From positions 1-12,119 of the forward strand of contig CAAGHB010000016.1 of assembly GCA_900769535.1 (NCBI GenBank): 12,119 nucleotides of DNA. The letters run 5' to 3'. The notes beneath the pieces are model-generated. The model ran no database searches. It was not told the DNA's origin and worked only from the letters and a program-made list of their open reading frames with translations. Of this stretch, positions 1 to 6,255 are shown piece after piece (the first letter of the stretch is position 1; each line of letters starts with the position of its first letter). Origin of the DNA: Clostridia bacterium. Lineage in GTDB: Bacteria; Bacillota; Clostridia; Oscillospirales; Acutalibacteraceae. A program made the translations under genes and the position numbers.

Positions 1-1
1 C

Positions 2-229
2 TATTCAGCTCAATCAGCAAATGCTAAATTAGCTCACTTTTTAATGCAAAATGCTGAAAATAATACGGTATGTATTGATTACAGTATGACTCTTTTATCC
101 GAGAGAATCGGAATAGGAAGAGCGTCACTTTATCGAGCTATCGAGGAGCTTGAACAGGCGGGGATAATAAGCCGAAATGGCAAAAATATTTGTATCTCTG
201 ATATAAATAAGCTGAAAATGTATATTTAA
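2..229 (+). CDS. Crp/Fnr-family transcriptional regulator, C-terminal HTH (5' truncated by window edge)
   Basis: The reading frame is open from base 2 to the TAA at 227-229, so only the last 75 residues are present. They read as the DNA-binding end of a Crp/Fnr regulator: a helix resembling the family's 'KLAxFL' segment, then a winged helix-turn-helix with LSERIGIGRASLYRAIEEL (family pattern LAxxLGxSRxxxxRxLxxL) and a short wing ending in GIISRNGKNICI. The N-terminal cyclic-nucleotide or effector-binding fold lies outside the window, so the effector cannot be named. The stop is 19 nt before the binding-protein gene, with room only for a ribosome binding site, so the regulator is probably co-transcribed with the ABC importer and may control it; that regulatory link is inference. 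Related HTH families are possible but fit less well. Confidence 0.8.
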   Translation, partial: YSAQSANAKLAHFLMQNAENNTVCIDYSMTLLSERIGIGRASLYRAIEELEQAGIISRNGKNICISDINKLKMYI

Positions 230-248
230 TTCTTAGGAGGAATTTATT

Positions 249-1271
249 ATGAAAAAAGGATTAAGATTTATTGCGCTTATAATGGCGATTGCGATGGTGC
301 TGTCGCTGTTTGTAGGTTGCTCGAACGAAAACGCTAACGATGCTTCAAAGATTGATACATCAAGCGTTGTTGAGGAAAAGGTAAAGGTGAATATCGCCAC
401 TTTAAAGGGACCGACAGGTATAGGAATGACCTGGCTTCTTGATTCGGCTGACAAAGACGAGGCATTGAACGATTATACATATACTATTGCAGCTGCACCG
501 GATGAAATTACAGGTAAGCTCGTTAACGGCTCTATTGATATTGCTGCCTTACCGACAAATGCTGCCGCAAATCTTTATCAAAAAACAAATGGAGGAGTAA
601 AGCTCCTTGCCTTGAATACACTTGGCGTATTATATATTCTTGAAAACGGCGAAAAGGTAAACAGTGTCGCTGATTTAAAAGGGATGACAATCGGAGCCAG
701 CGGTCAGGGAGCCGTACCTGAATTTGCGCTTAATTACGTTCTTTCAGAAAACGGTATTGACCCCGAAAAAGATGTTGAAATTAAATGGTTTGACGAGCAT
801 TCGGAGCTTGCGGCACAGATGCTTTCGGGAAAGGTAAACGTAGCAATTGTCCCCGAGCCCTTTGTTACAACAATTACGATGAAGGACGAGAACATTCGTG
901 TTGCACTTAATATAACAGAGGAATGGGAAAAGGTTACCGATTGCGTATTGTCGATGGGCTGTATCGTTGTTCGTTCTGACTTTGCGGAAAATAATCCAAA
1001 GGCAGTAGAGAATTTCCTTAAAGAATACGAGATTTCGGTAGAAAAGACAAATAACAATGTTGACGAAACAGCCGACCTTTGTGTAAAATATGAAATAGTA
1101 GCACAGGCGCCGATTGCTATTGCAGCAATTCCGCGTTGCAACATTGTCAATATTACAGGCGACGATATGAAAAATCAGATAAAAGGTTTCTACGATTTAT
1201 TGTTTAAATTCAAGCCGGGTTTAATCGGAGGTGCTTTGCCCGATGAAAACTTCTATTACAAAGCGGGCTAA
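249..1271 (+). CDS. ABC importer substrate-binding lipoprotein (NMT1/TauA/SsuA-like)
   Basis: This 340-residue protein is the extracytoplasmic ligand receptor of an ABC importer, tethered to the outer face of the membrane. The N-terminus has basic residues, a hydrophobic stretch (about 7-22) and a lipobox FVGC with Cys24 as the lipidation site. The mature part shows a type II periplasmic binding fold of the nitrate/sulfonate/thiamine-precursor class: a GPTGIGM segment near the start, KLVNGSIDIAALPTNAA, a KGMTIGASGQG loop, and SGKVNVAIVPEPFVTT. The start is ATG 249 behind AGGAGG at 235-240. The permease and ATPase genes follow with overlaps, giving a complete importer. The ligand cannot be read from sequence; candidates in the class are sulfonates, nitrate-like anions, pyrimidine thiamine precursors and other small organics. 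Confidence 0.88.
   Translation: MKKGLRFIALIMAIAMVLSLFVGCSNENANDASKIDTSSVVEEKVKVNIATLKGPTGIGMTWLLDSADKDEALNDYTYTIAAAPDEITGKLVNGSIDIAALPTNAAANLYQKTNGGVKLLALNTLGVLYILENGEKVNSVADLKGMTIGASGQGAVPEFALNYVLSENGIDPEKDVEIKWFDEHSELAAQMLSGKVNVAIVPEPFVTTITMKDENIRVALNITEEWEKVTDCVLSMGCIVVRSDFAENNPKAVENFLKEYEISVEKTNNNVDETADLCVKYEIVAQAPIAIAAIPRCNIVNITGDDMKNQIKGFYDLLFKFKPGLIGGALPDENFYYKAG
1227..1233 (+). promoter_or_regulatory. Ribosome binding site that fixes the permease start
   Basis: GGAGGTG lies inside the end of the binding-protein gene, 9 nt before ATG 1243. A longer reading from GTG 1231 would start within this element and have no ribosome binding site of its own, so ATG 1243 is the better start. Confidence 0.7.
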
Positions 1272-2037
1272 GTTAAATAGAATATTAAAGGTAATTACGG
1301 TTTCGGCTGTATGGCTCGGACTGTGGTTTTTGATAAGTGCTGTCATTGATAAGGAGATACTTTTTGTATCTCCTTATCGTGTTGTTTTGACGTTCTGCGA
1401 ACTTGTAAGAGAAGCTGTATTCTGGCAATCTGCCGCAATGTCCATTTATAGAGTATTGCTCGGCTTTGTTGTAGGCGTTATTTTCGGCATTGTTTGTTCG
1501 GTTTTGGCTCACCGCTTTGAACTGTTTTGCATATTCATAACCCCGTTTTTTAATATTATTCGTGCTACTCCTGTCGCATCGTTTATAATTTTGGCTTGGG
1601 TATGGATATCCGATAATTCAAATATTCCGATTTTTATATGTTTTTTGATGGTTTCACCGATAGTATGGGGTAATGTTACAGCTGGGCTTAACGAGGTTGA
1701 CAGCGGCCTTATCGATTTGTCCAAGGTGTTTAAGTTTAACTGGTTTAAACGGCTGAAACTGATATATATTCCGTCGGTAATGCCGTATATTCTTTCTGCT
1801 GCAACTACGTCACTTGGCCTATCGCTCAAATCAGGTATTGCCGCGGAAGTGCTCTGTACTCCTAAATTTTCGATTGGTAAGGAGATTTACAATTCAAAGA
1901 TTTATCTCGAAACGCCAAAGCTCTTTGCTTATACCACCCTTGTCGTTATCATTAGCGTTGTGCTTGAAAAGGTTATACTGATGATTGTTCGACGCGGTCT
2001 TAAAAAGTATAACGTCGGAGGTGAAAAGGTTGATTAG
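1243..2037 (+). CDS. ABC importer permease (SsuC/TauC-like)
   Basis: A 264-residue integral membrane protein forming the translocation channel of the importer. Several hydrophobic segments are visible, including one near residues 14-34 (VITVSAVWLGLWFLI), GFVVGVIFGIVCSVLA, and a C-terminal one (FAYTTLVVIISVVLEKVI). The segment ILFVSPYRV matches the region after TM1 where the family usually has 'LPSP'. The cytoplasmic EAA loop that docks on the ATPase is recognisable as VDSGLIDLSKVFKFNWFKRL followed by IYIPSVMPYI. The length is normal for the family. The gene overlaps the binding-protein gene by 29 nt, and the ATPase gene starts 8 nt before its stop, consistent with coupled translation. Unusually, the 5' part carries a perfect 13-bp inverted repeat (1348-1378). 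Confidence 0.87.
   Translation: MKTSITKRAKLNRILKVITVSAVWLGLWFLISAVIDKEILFVSPYRVVLTFCELVREAVFWQSAAMSIYRVLLGFVVGVIFGIVCSVLAHRFELFCIFITPFFNIIRATPVASFIILAWVWISDNSNIPIFICFLMVSPIVWGNVTAGLNEVDSGLIDLSKVFKFNWFKRLKLIYIPSVMPYILSAATTSLGLSLKSGIAAEVLCTPKFSIGKEIYNSKIYLETPKLFAYTTLVVIISVVLEKVILMIVRRGLKKYNVGGEKVD
1348..1378 (+). repeat. Perfect 13-bp inverted repeat with TTTTT loop inside the permease gene
   Basis: The left arm GATAAGGAGATAC (1348-1360) and right arm GTATCTCCTTATC (1366-1378) are exactly complementary and separated by five T residues. In RNA this is a stable stem-loop about 105 nt into the permease coding sequence. The left arm contains AAGGAGAT, a good Shine-Dalgarno-like sequence, which the stem would hide. 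There is no U tract after the stem, so it is not an ordinary intrinsic terminator. The arms encode DKEI and VSPYR in frame, so the structure coexists with normal coding. Confidence 0.8.
2017..2023 (+). promoter_or_regulatory. Ribosome binding site that fixes the ATPase TTG start
   Basis: GGAGGTG within the end of the permease gene lies 6 nt before TTG 2030. It supports TTG 2030 (MISLSNVSVSFG) over the in-frame TTG at 1985, which would add 15 residues to a conventional ABC N-terminus. Confidence 0.7.
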
Positions 2038-2605
2038 TCTCAGTAACGTTTCGGTTTCATTCGGTGACAACAAGATTATTGATAATGTTTGCCTTACCTT
2101 GCCGTCAACGGGGCTTGTGACCTTTTCGGGTGCATCAGGAAGCGGAAAAACCACGCTGCTTCGAGCAATATTGGGATTGCAAAAATACACCGGAATTATT
2201 GAAACCGATAGGAAAATCACATATTCGGCTGTTTTTCAGGAATCATGCCTTTTACCTTGGCTAACTGCTGTCGAAAATGTTGCCGTTGTGTGTGAGATAA
2301 ACGATGATAATCTGGAAAAGGCAAGAATATTACTTTCCCGAGTTGGCCTTGATGAGAACGATTTCGATAAACTACCCGGCGAATTGTCGGTTGGTATGGC
2401 ACGAAGGGTTGCTGCCGCCAGAGCAGTTATGATTGATGCAGATGTTCTTGTATTAGACGAGCCGTTTGCAGGTCTTGATGAGGATAACATCAGCGCTGTT
2501 GCTGACCTTTTGCTGTCAAGGAGAGACGAAATGCTTATAATTCTTGTTACCCATGTAGGCGATTTTTCAGCTGATTTTGACTACAAAATCGGGAATAATG
2601 ATTGA
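2030..2605 (+). CDS. ABC importer ATPase (SsuB/TauB-like, short form)
   Basis: This cytoplasmic ATPase powers the adjacent importer. With the TTG start at 2030 it has 191 residues. Visible motifs are Walker A GASGSGKT (34-41), Q-loop FQESCLLPWLTAVENV (Gln70), which is typical of nitrate/sulfonate ATPases, a signature region LSVGM (119-123), Walker B VLVLDE (139-144), a D-loop GLD (148-150) and the H-loop His175. Two things are odd. The signature has Val where the first Gly of LSGGQ normally sits, and the protein ends 16 residues after the H-loop His, whereas the family is usually about 240-260 residues. All other catalytic motifs are intact, so it is probably a working streamlined ATPase. It overlaps the permease gene by 8 nt. 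Confidence 0.87.
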   Translation: MISLSNVSVSFGDNKIIDNVCLTLPSTGLVTFSGASGSGKTTLLRAILGLQKYTGIIETDRKITYSAVFQESCLLPWLTAVENVAVVCEINDDNLEKARILLSRVGLDENDFDKLPGELSVGMARRVAAARAVMIDADVLVLDEPFAGLDEDNISAVADLLLSRRDEMLIILVTHVGDFSADFDYKIGNND

Positions 2606-2630
2606 ATAAATTGATTTTTTAGATTATAAT
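2602..2630 (+). promoter_or_regulatory. Putative sigma-A promoter of luxS
   Basis: A perfect -10 TATAAT (2625-2630) is preceded, after a 17-nt spacer, by TTGAAT (2602-2607; 4 of 6 consensus), which overlaps the ATPase stop codon. Transcription would begin near 2637, giving a leader of about 25 nt. It implies that luxS need not depend on the importer promoter. No terminator is visible between the ATPase gene and luxS. Confidence 0.5.
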
Positions 2631-2661
2631 GATAGAAAATTTATGATAAAGGTGATTTGAA

Positions 2662-3120
2662 TTGAAAACAATTAAGAGTTTTCTCGTTGACCATACCGTT
2701 CTTTTGCCCGGAGTTTACCTGTCACGCGTTGACGGAGATGCCGTAACCTACGACCTTCGGCTCAAAAGACCAAATAAGGAAAAGGTCCTCGATAATGCGC
2801 CTATTCATACGATTGAGCATTTGTTTGCTACCTATGCCCGGAATTCAAAGCATCAGGACAGTGTTATTTATTTTGGTCCTATGGGTTGCAGAACCGGATT
2901 TTATTTTATCGTACGTGACAGTGTAAGCCAAGATGAAGTTATATCACTTATAAAGGAAGCGTTTGAATTTATTGCATCATACGAGGGCGAAATACCCGGC
3001 ACAACCGAACGCGAATGCGGCAATTATCTCGACCACGACCTTTCGGGAGCAAGGATAGAGGCAGCCGAGTATTTAAAGACACTTCAATCAATTACGGCTG
3101 ACGATATTTATTATAAATAA
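2662..3120 (+). CDS. luxS: S-ribosylhomocysteine lyase LuxS
   Basis: LuxS cleaves S-ribosylhomocysteine to homocysteine and 4,5-dihydroxy-2,3-pentanedione, the precursor of autoinducer-2, in the activated methyl cycle of the cytoplasm. The 152-residue product has the family's normal length. The metal site is complete: HTIEH (His49, Glu52, His53) and Cys119 in ECGNY; the catalytic Cys76 sits in MGCRTG. The start is TTG 2662, 7 nt after AAAGGTG (2648-2654). The nucleosidase gene pfs/mtnN that makes its substrate is not in the window. A dedicated promoter lies just upstream, and the next gene has its own, so luxS may be a single-gene unit. Whether the product signals or only recycles homocysteine cannot be told from sequence. 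Confidence 0.97.
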   Translation: MKTIKSFLVDHTVLLPGVYLSRVDGDAVTYDLRLKRPNKEKVLDNAPIHTIEHLFATYARNSKHQDSVIYFGPMGCRTGFYFIVRDSVSQDEVISLIKEAFEFIASYEGEIPGTTERECGNYLDHDLSGARIEAAEYLKTLQSITADDIYYK

Positions 3121-3124
3121 TTGT

Positions 3125-3152
3125 TTGTAAATTCATTTTTGCATGGTATAAT
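3125..3152 (+). promoter_or_regulatory. Putative extended -10 promoter of the two-TM protein/acpS group
   Basis: TATAAT (3147-3152) is preceded by TG one base upstream (TGGTATAAT), an extended -10 element. TTGTAA (3125-3130) sits at 16-nt spacing as a weak -35. It lies just after the luxS stop and about 30 nt before ATG 3183, and probably drives the genes from 3183 through the lipoprotein at 6074. Confidence 0.55.
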
Positions 3153-3182
3153 TACAGTAATACTACTTTGTGAGGTAAAATA

Positions 3183-3725
3183 ATGGATATTTTTAACGAA
3201 CAGCTTGTAACGAGAAAAAAATCAGCTATGGAAAGCGCATATAAGTATGGAGTATTCGCCTGTGCTGCTTTGCTTATATTTATTTTAATTACCGTTGGAA
3301 CAATGTTCTTTATGGGAAAACCTTACGCAGTGTTTATTTTTATTCCGTATATGGGAGCTGTCGGCGTATATTATCTTGCAAAAAAGCTTTATGGCGCTCT
3401 GGATATCGAGTTTGAATATTGCCTTACCAATGGCCAATTTGACGTTGATAAGATTATTAACCGTAATGACAGAAGCCGTATGATAACCTTTGAATGCAAG
3501 GATATTGATACGTTCGCTAAATACGATTCGAGTGTAAAGCTTGATTCGTATAGCACCCGTATTTTTGCGGCAAATGCTGATAGCGAAAATCTTTATTATT
3601 TTGTAACAAAGGCAAACGAAAGCGGAAAAACAATTATCGTTATCGAACCTAATGAAAAAATGCTTGAAGGGATAAAGCGCTGTATTCCGCGCAATATTTA
3701 TTTTGATGTATTCGGTAGGAATTGA
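3183..3725 (+). CDS. Two-TM membrane protein of unknown function (DUF6106-like)
   Basis: A 180-residue protein with a short N-terminal tail (MDIFNEQLVTRKKS), two adjacent transmembrane segments (about 23-44 and 48-66), and a roughly 110-residue soluble C-terminal part with alternating beta-type stretches (FEYCLTNGQFDVDKI, YYFVTKANESGKTIIVIEP). This resembles the small clostridial family I recall as DUF6106; that match is from memory and no function is established. ATG 3183 lies 6 nt after GAGGT. Its 3' end overlaps acpS by 20 nt, so the two are translationally linked, which suggests a housekeeping role in envelope or lipid metabolism, but that is only context. The soluble part could be a PH-like membrane-associated fold. 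Confidence 0.7.
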   Translation: MDIFNEQLVTRKKSAMESAYKYGVFACAALLIFILITVGTMFFMGKPYAVFIFIPYMGAVGVYYLAKKLYGALDIEFEYCLTNGQFDVDKIINRNDRSRMITFECKDIDTFAKYDSSVKLDSYSTRIFAANADSENLYYFVTKANESGKTIIVIEPNEKMLEGIKRCIPRNIYFDVFGRN

Positions 3726-4074
3726 CAGTATCGAAATTGCACGAATTACAAATTCGATAAAGAATGATAGGTTTATAAAGAAGGTGTACGGGGATAATGA
3801 ACTGCGTGAAATTTCGTCACGCGGTCTGCATCCCCGTTCTTTTGCTGTAAGCTTTGCTGCAAAAGAGGCATTTTCAAAGGCGATTGGCAGGGGAATTGTC
3901 GGATTTTCATTGAACGAGGTGGAACTGCTTCATAATGAATTGGGAGCTCCGTATTTACACCTTTCGGGAAAGGCGAAAAAAATAGCCGATGACGAGGGAT
4001 ATAAATTTTCGACAAGCGTTACCCACACCGAAGATATTGCAACGGTGATAGTTTTAGCTTATCGGGAGAAATAA
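3706..4074 (+). CDS. acpS: Holo-[acyl-carrier-protein] synthase AcpS
   Basis: AcpS transfers the 4'-phosphopantetheine arm of coenzyme A to a serine of acyl carrier protein, activating it for fatty acid synthesis. The 122-residue product has the family length and motifs: GIDSIEI at the N-terminus with Mg-binding Asp7, and FAAKEAFSKAIG with Glu54. ATG 3706 (MYSVGIDSIEI) is preferred over TTG 3703, which would add one residue. There is no good ribosome binding site, but the start lies within the last 20 nt of the preceding gene, so translation is probably by coupling. The nnr gene starts 2 nt after its stop. The acpS-nnr-lipoprotein-mazF order matches part of a conserved Firmicutes neighbourhood. 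Confidence 0.95.
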   Translation: MYSVGIDSIEIARITNSIKNDRFIKKVYGDNELREISSRGLHPRSFAVSFAAKEAFSKAIGRGIVGFSLNEVELLHNELGAPYLHLSGKAKKIADDEGYKFSTSVTHTEDIATVIVLAYREK

Positions 4075-4076
4075 TT

Positions 4077-5606
4077 ATGATTTATACACGCGACGAAATA
4101 ATATGTATTGAGAAAAATTCAAATAATATGGGCGTTGACTATATCAGTATGATGAAAAACGCCGGTGAAGCTGCCTTTAAATGTATTTTAAGGCGGTTTT
4201 CTGATATTTCGACGGCAGTTATTGTTTGCGGTGGTGGAAATAACGGCGGTGACGGTCTTGTAGTAGCGGCACATCTTTTAAACGCAGGTTTTAGGGTAAA
4301 GGTGTATATGCTTACTAAGCCAAAGACAGATACGGCAGGAATGATGTACGATAAATTGACTGAAATCCACAGGTCAAAGGTCAGCTTTGATTTTAGTGAC
4401 TTTGCCGATTCATTAAATGAGGCCGATATTGTTATTGATGCTATTTTTGGAACCGGATTCAGCGGCAACCTTGATGAAAAAACTAAAAGTGTAATTAATT
4501 TAATAAATATGTCAAGGGCAAAGGTTGTTTCGCTTGATTTACCGAGCGGTGCCAGGTGTGACAGCGGTATCATTGGTAATGGTTGCATTAGGGCGGATTT
4601 GACCATTTCGTTTATCGCAGAAAAGCCGTGTCATATTCTTTATCCTGCGGCTGAATTCTGCGGTATGGTGGAATGTGTTGATATCGGTGTGCCTAACGAT
4701 GCTTTTTTACCCGAAACGCTTCATATTATTAGCGAAAAAGATATTCGTGAATATTTCTCAAAAAAACGTCCTGTTGAATGTAATAAATACGACTTTGGAC
4801 GGCTGACGCTTGTTTGTGGCTCGTATGGGATGGCCGGTGCAGCTAAGATTGCCGCATTTGCGGCGGTAAAATGCGGTACAGGGTTGGTTGATATGTGTCT
4901 GCCAAGGTCAATTTACGGAATAGTTTCGGCAGATTTGAGCGAGCCGGTTTTTTATCCGTTGCAGGAAAATTCCGATGGCAGAATATCTGCTGATAATGCT
5001 GAAAACATTGTTAATATACTATCAAAAACCGATTCTGTGCTTGTAGGATGCGGACTCGGCATTGACAATGATACAAAAAGCATTGTTGAGCAAATAATAG
5101 GTAACGCTGATTGTAATATAATTCTTGATGCGGATGGTATAAATTGCGTTTCTCAGAACATAAATATTATAAAAAGAGCTAAATCTAACATTATTTTGAC
5201 ACCGCACATGGGTGAAATGTCCCGTCTTGTTGGGCTTACTCCAAGTGAGATTCAATCGGATATATTTAACATCGGACGTAGTTTTGCTGCCGAAAATCAT
5301 GTTGTATTGGTGTTAAAGGGCCCGCGGACCTTGATTTTTGAGCCGACCGGAGATGTTTATATTAACGTTACATCCGACAGCTCAATGGCAACCGCAGGGA
5401 CAGGGGATATGCTTGCGGGTATGATAGCTGCATTCTGCGCACAAGGACTTAGTACGCTTCGTTCAGCGATTTATGCAGTCTATCTTCATGGAAAAGCAGG
5501 TGTCATGTCGGCGAAACATTATTCTCAACGCGCTACTACTCCTACAACCATGATTAAATGTTTGGAACAGCTCTTTTTAGAATATGAATCTAATGAAGGT
5601 GATTGA
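4077..5606 (+). CDS. nnr: Bifunctional NAD(P)H-hydrate epimerase / ADP-dependent dehydratase
   Basis: This enzyme repairs hydrated, inactive NADH and NADPH. The N-terminal YjeF domain (about 1-215) epimerises R- and S-NAD(P)HX, and the C-terminal ribokinase-like domain (about 225-505) dehydrates S-NAD(P)HX using ADP. Visible motifs are GGGNNGGDG (52-60), DAIFGTG beginning at Asp121, and VSLDLPSG in the epimerase part. The dehydratase part shows CGSYGMAGAAKIAA, LTPHMGEMSRLVG and TAGTGDML (439-446) with the expected catalytic Asp444. The length of 509 residues fits a full fusion. Translation starts at ATG 4077, two nt after the acpS stop and behind GGGAG; the following lipoprotein gene starts immediately after its TGA. 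Confidence 0.96.
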   Translation: MIYTRDEIICIEKNSNNMGVDYISMMKNAGEAAFKCILRRFSDISTAVIVCGGGNNGGDGLVVAAHLLNAGFRVKVYMLTKPKTDTAGMMYDKLTEIHRSKVSFDFSDFADSLNEADIVIDAIFGTGFSGNLDEKTKSVINLINMSRAKVVSLDLPSGARCDSGIIGNGCIRADLTISFIAEKPCHILYPAAEFCGMVECVDIGVPNDAFLPETLHIISEKDIREYFSKKRPVECNKYDFGRLTLVCGSYGMAGAAKIAAFAAVKCGTGLVDMCLPRSIYGIVSADLSEPVFYPLQENSDGRISADNAENIVNILSKTDSVLVGCGLGIDNDTKSIVEQIIGNADCNIILDADGINCVSQNINIIKRAKSNIILTPHMGEMSRLVGLTPSEIQSDIFNIGRSFAAENHVVLVLKGPRTLIFEPTGDVYINVTSDSSMATAGTGDMLAGMIAAFCAQGLSTLRSAIYAVYLHGKAGVMSAKHYSQRATTPTTMIKCLEQLFLEYESNEGD

Positions 5607-6074
5607 TTGAGAGCTAAACCTCTTATATTTGTTCTGATTTGTGTTTTATCCCTATGTAGCTGCTCGGTAAAAAAAACGGTTGTTCCGATTACGTCAAATT
5701 TTAGCGCAGATTTACGGATTGAATATGATGATTTGGTTAGTGAGGGTAATATTGAGTTTGTTAATGTTTCCGACTTTACTGTAAATATTACTTCTCCCGA
5801 AACCATTAACGGATTAAAGATTGACGTTAACGCGGATAAGATTGACGTGGATTACAAAGGACTTAATTGTACTAATTTGTACGATTTTTCCGCCGTTTCG
5901 ATGTTTTTGGACGCTGTAAAGGATTTGAATTTTTCTACTGATTTTAAATACGATTACGGGAAAATAGAATTTGACGGTTATGAGATATATATTAGAGATG
6001 ATGGGTTTATTGAAAAAATAGAGTTTGATGATTATGACTTGAAAATTATTTTAAGCAATCACAGGACAATTTAA
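5607..6074 (+). CDS. Small lipoprotein of unknown function in the acpS-nnr neighbourhood
   Basis: A 155-residue protein with a lipoprotein signal: MRAK, a hydrophobic core, and lipobox LCSC with Cys19 as the modified residue. The mature part is acidic and beta-rich with repeated Asp/Tyr-containing strands (VDYKGL, FDGYEIYIRDDGF, EFDDYDLKI), which may correspond to the end of a LolA-like half-barrel. In B. subtilis the equivalent position holds ydcC, a longer sporulation-linked lipoprotein of LolA type; the correspondence here rests on position and the lipobox rather than clear sequence identity. Translation starts at TTG 5607, directly after the nnr TGA and 5 nt after AAGGTG. An intrinsic terminator follows. 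At about half the length of YdcC it may be a reduced version. Confidence 0.75.
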   Translation: MRAKPLIFVLICVLSLCSCSVKKTVVPITSNFSADLRIEYDDLVSEGNIEFVNVSDFTVNITSPETINGLKIDVNADKIDVDYKGLNCTNLYDFSAVSMFLDAVKDLNFSTDFKYDYGKIEFDGYEIYIRDDGFIEKIEFDDYDLKIILSNHRTI

Positions 6075-6091
6075 CTTGAATAAATAAGAGT

Positions 6092-6125
6092 AAAAAATCG
6101 GCTAATGCCGGTTTTTTATTTTTTG
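6092..6125 (+). terminator. Intrinsic terminator after the lipoprotein gene
   Basis: AATCGGC and GCCGGTT form a 7-bp stem (one G-U pair) around a TAAT loop, extended by an A run pairing with the following T run, and end in TTTTTTATTTTTT. It closes the acpS-nnr-lipoprotein unit 18 nt after its last stop and separates it from mazF. Confidence 0.8.
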
Positions 6126-6255
6126 CTGTATGAATTCAATAAATCATAGTAATATCAAAAATTACATTTCAAAAATAATATATTGTAGGCGGCGATTAAG
6201 ATATGCCGTAATTGGCAAGAATACTTTTGCAAACAGTTTTTGGAGTGTGAATATA
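6126..6255 (+). other. mazF leader region; no antitoxin gene seen
   Basis: This stretch between the terminator and the mazF start is where an antitoxin gene would be expected. In the mazF frame it is open from ATG 6130 (42 codons), but the translation has no ribbon-helix-helix or AbrB-type antitoxin resemblance and there is no ribosome binding site at 6130. The other forward frames close quickly. The best -35-like element is TTGGCA (6212-6217), with no convincing -10 at the right distance, so the mazF promoter is unresolved. Confidence 0.45.

Noticed and set aside
734..1150. 138-residue reverse-strand reading frame inside the binding-protein gene
   Set aside because: It is antisense to a gene with clear family motifs and a lipoprotein signal, and its translation shows no recognisable domain.
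1348..1378. The permease inverted repeat as an intrinsic terminator or insertion scar
   Set aside because: No U tract follows the stem, the reading frame is uninterrupted, and the encoded segment matches the conserved region expected there, so neither termination nor insertion is supported.
4139..4606. 155-residue reverse-strand reading frame inside nnr
   Set aside because: It is the shadow of the epimerase domain, which has its full motif set on the + strand, and it has no credible ribosome binding site or neighbour.
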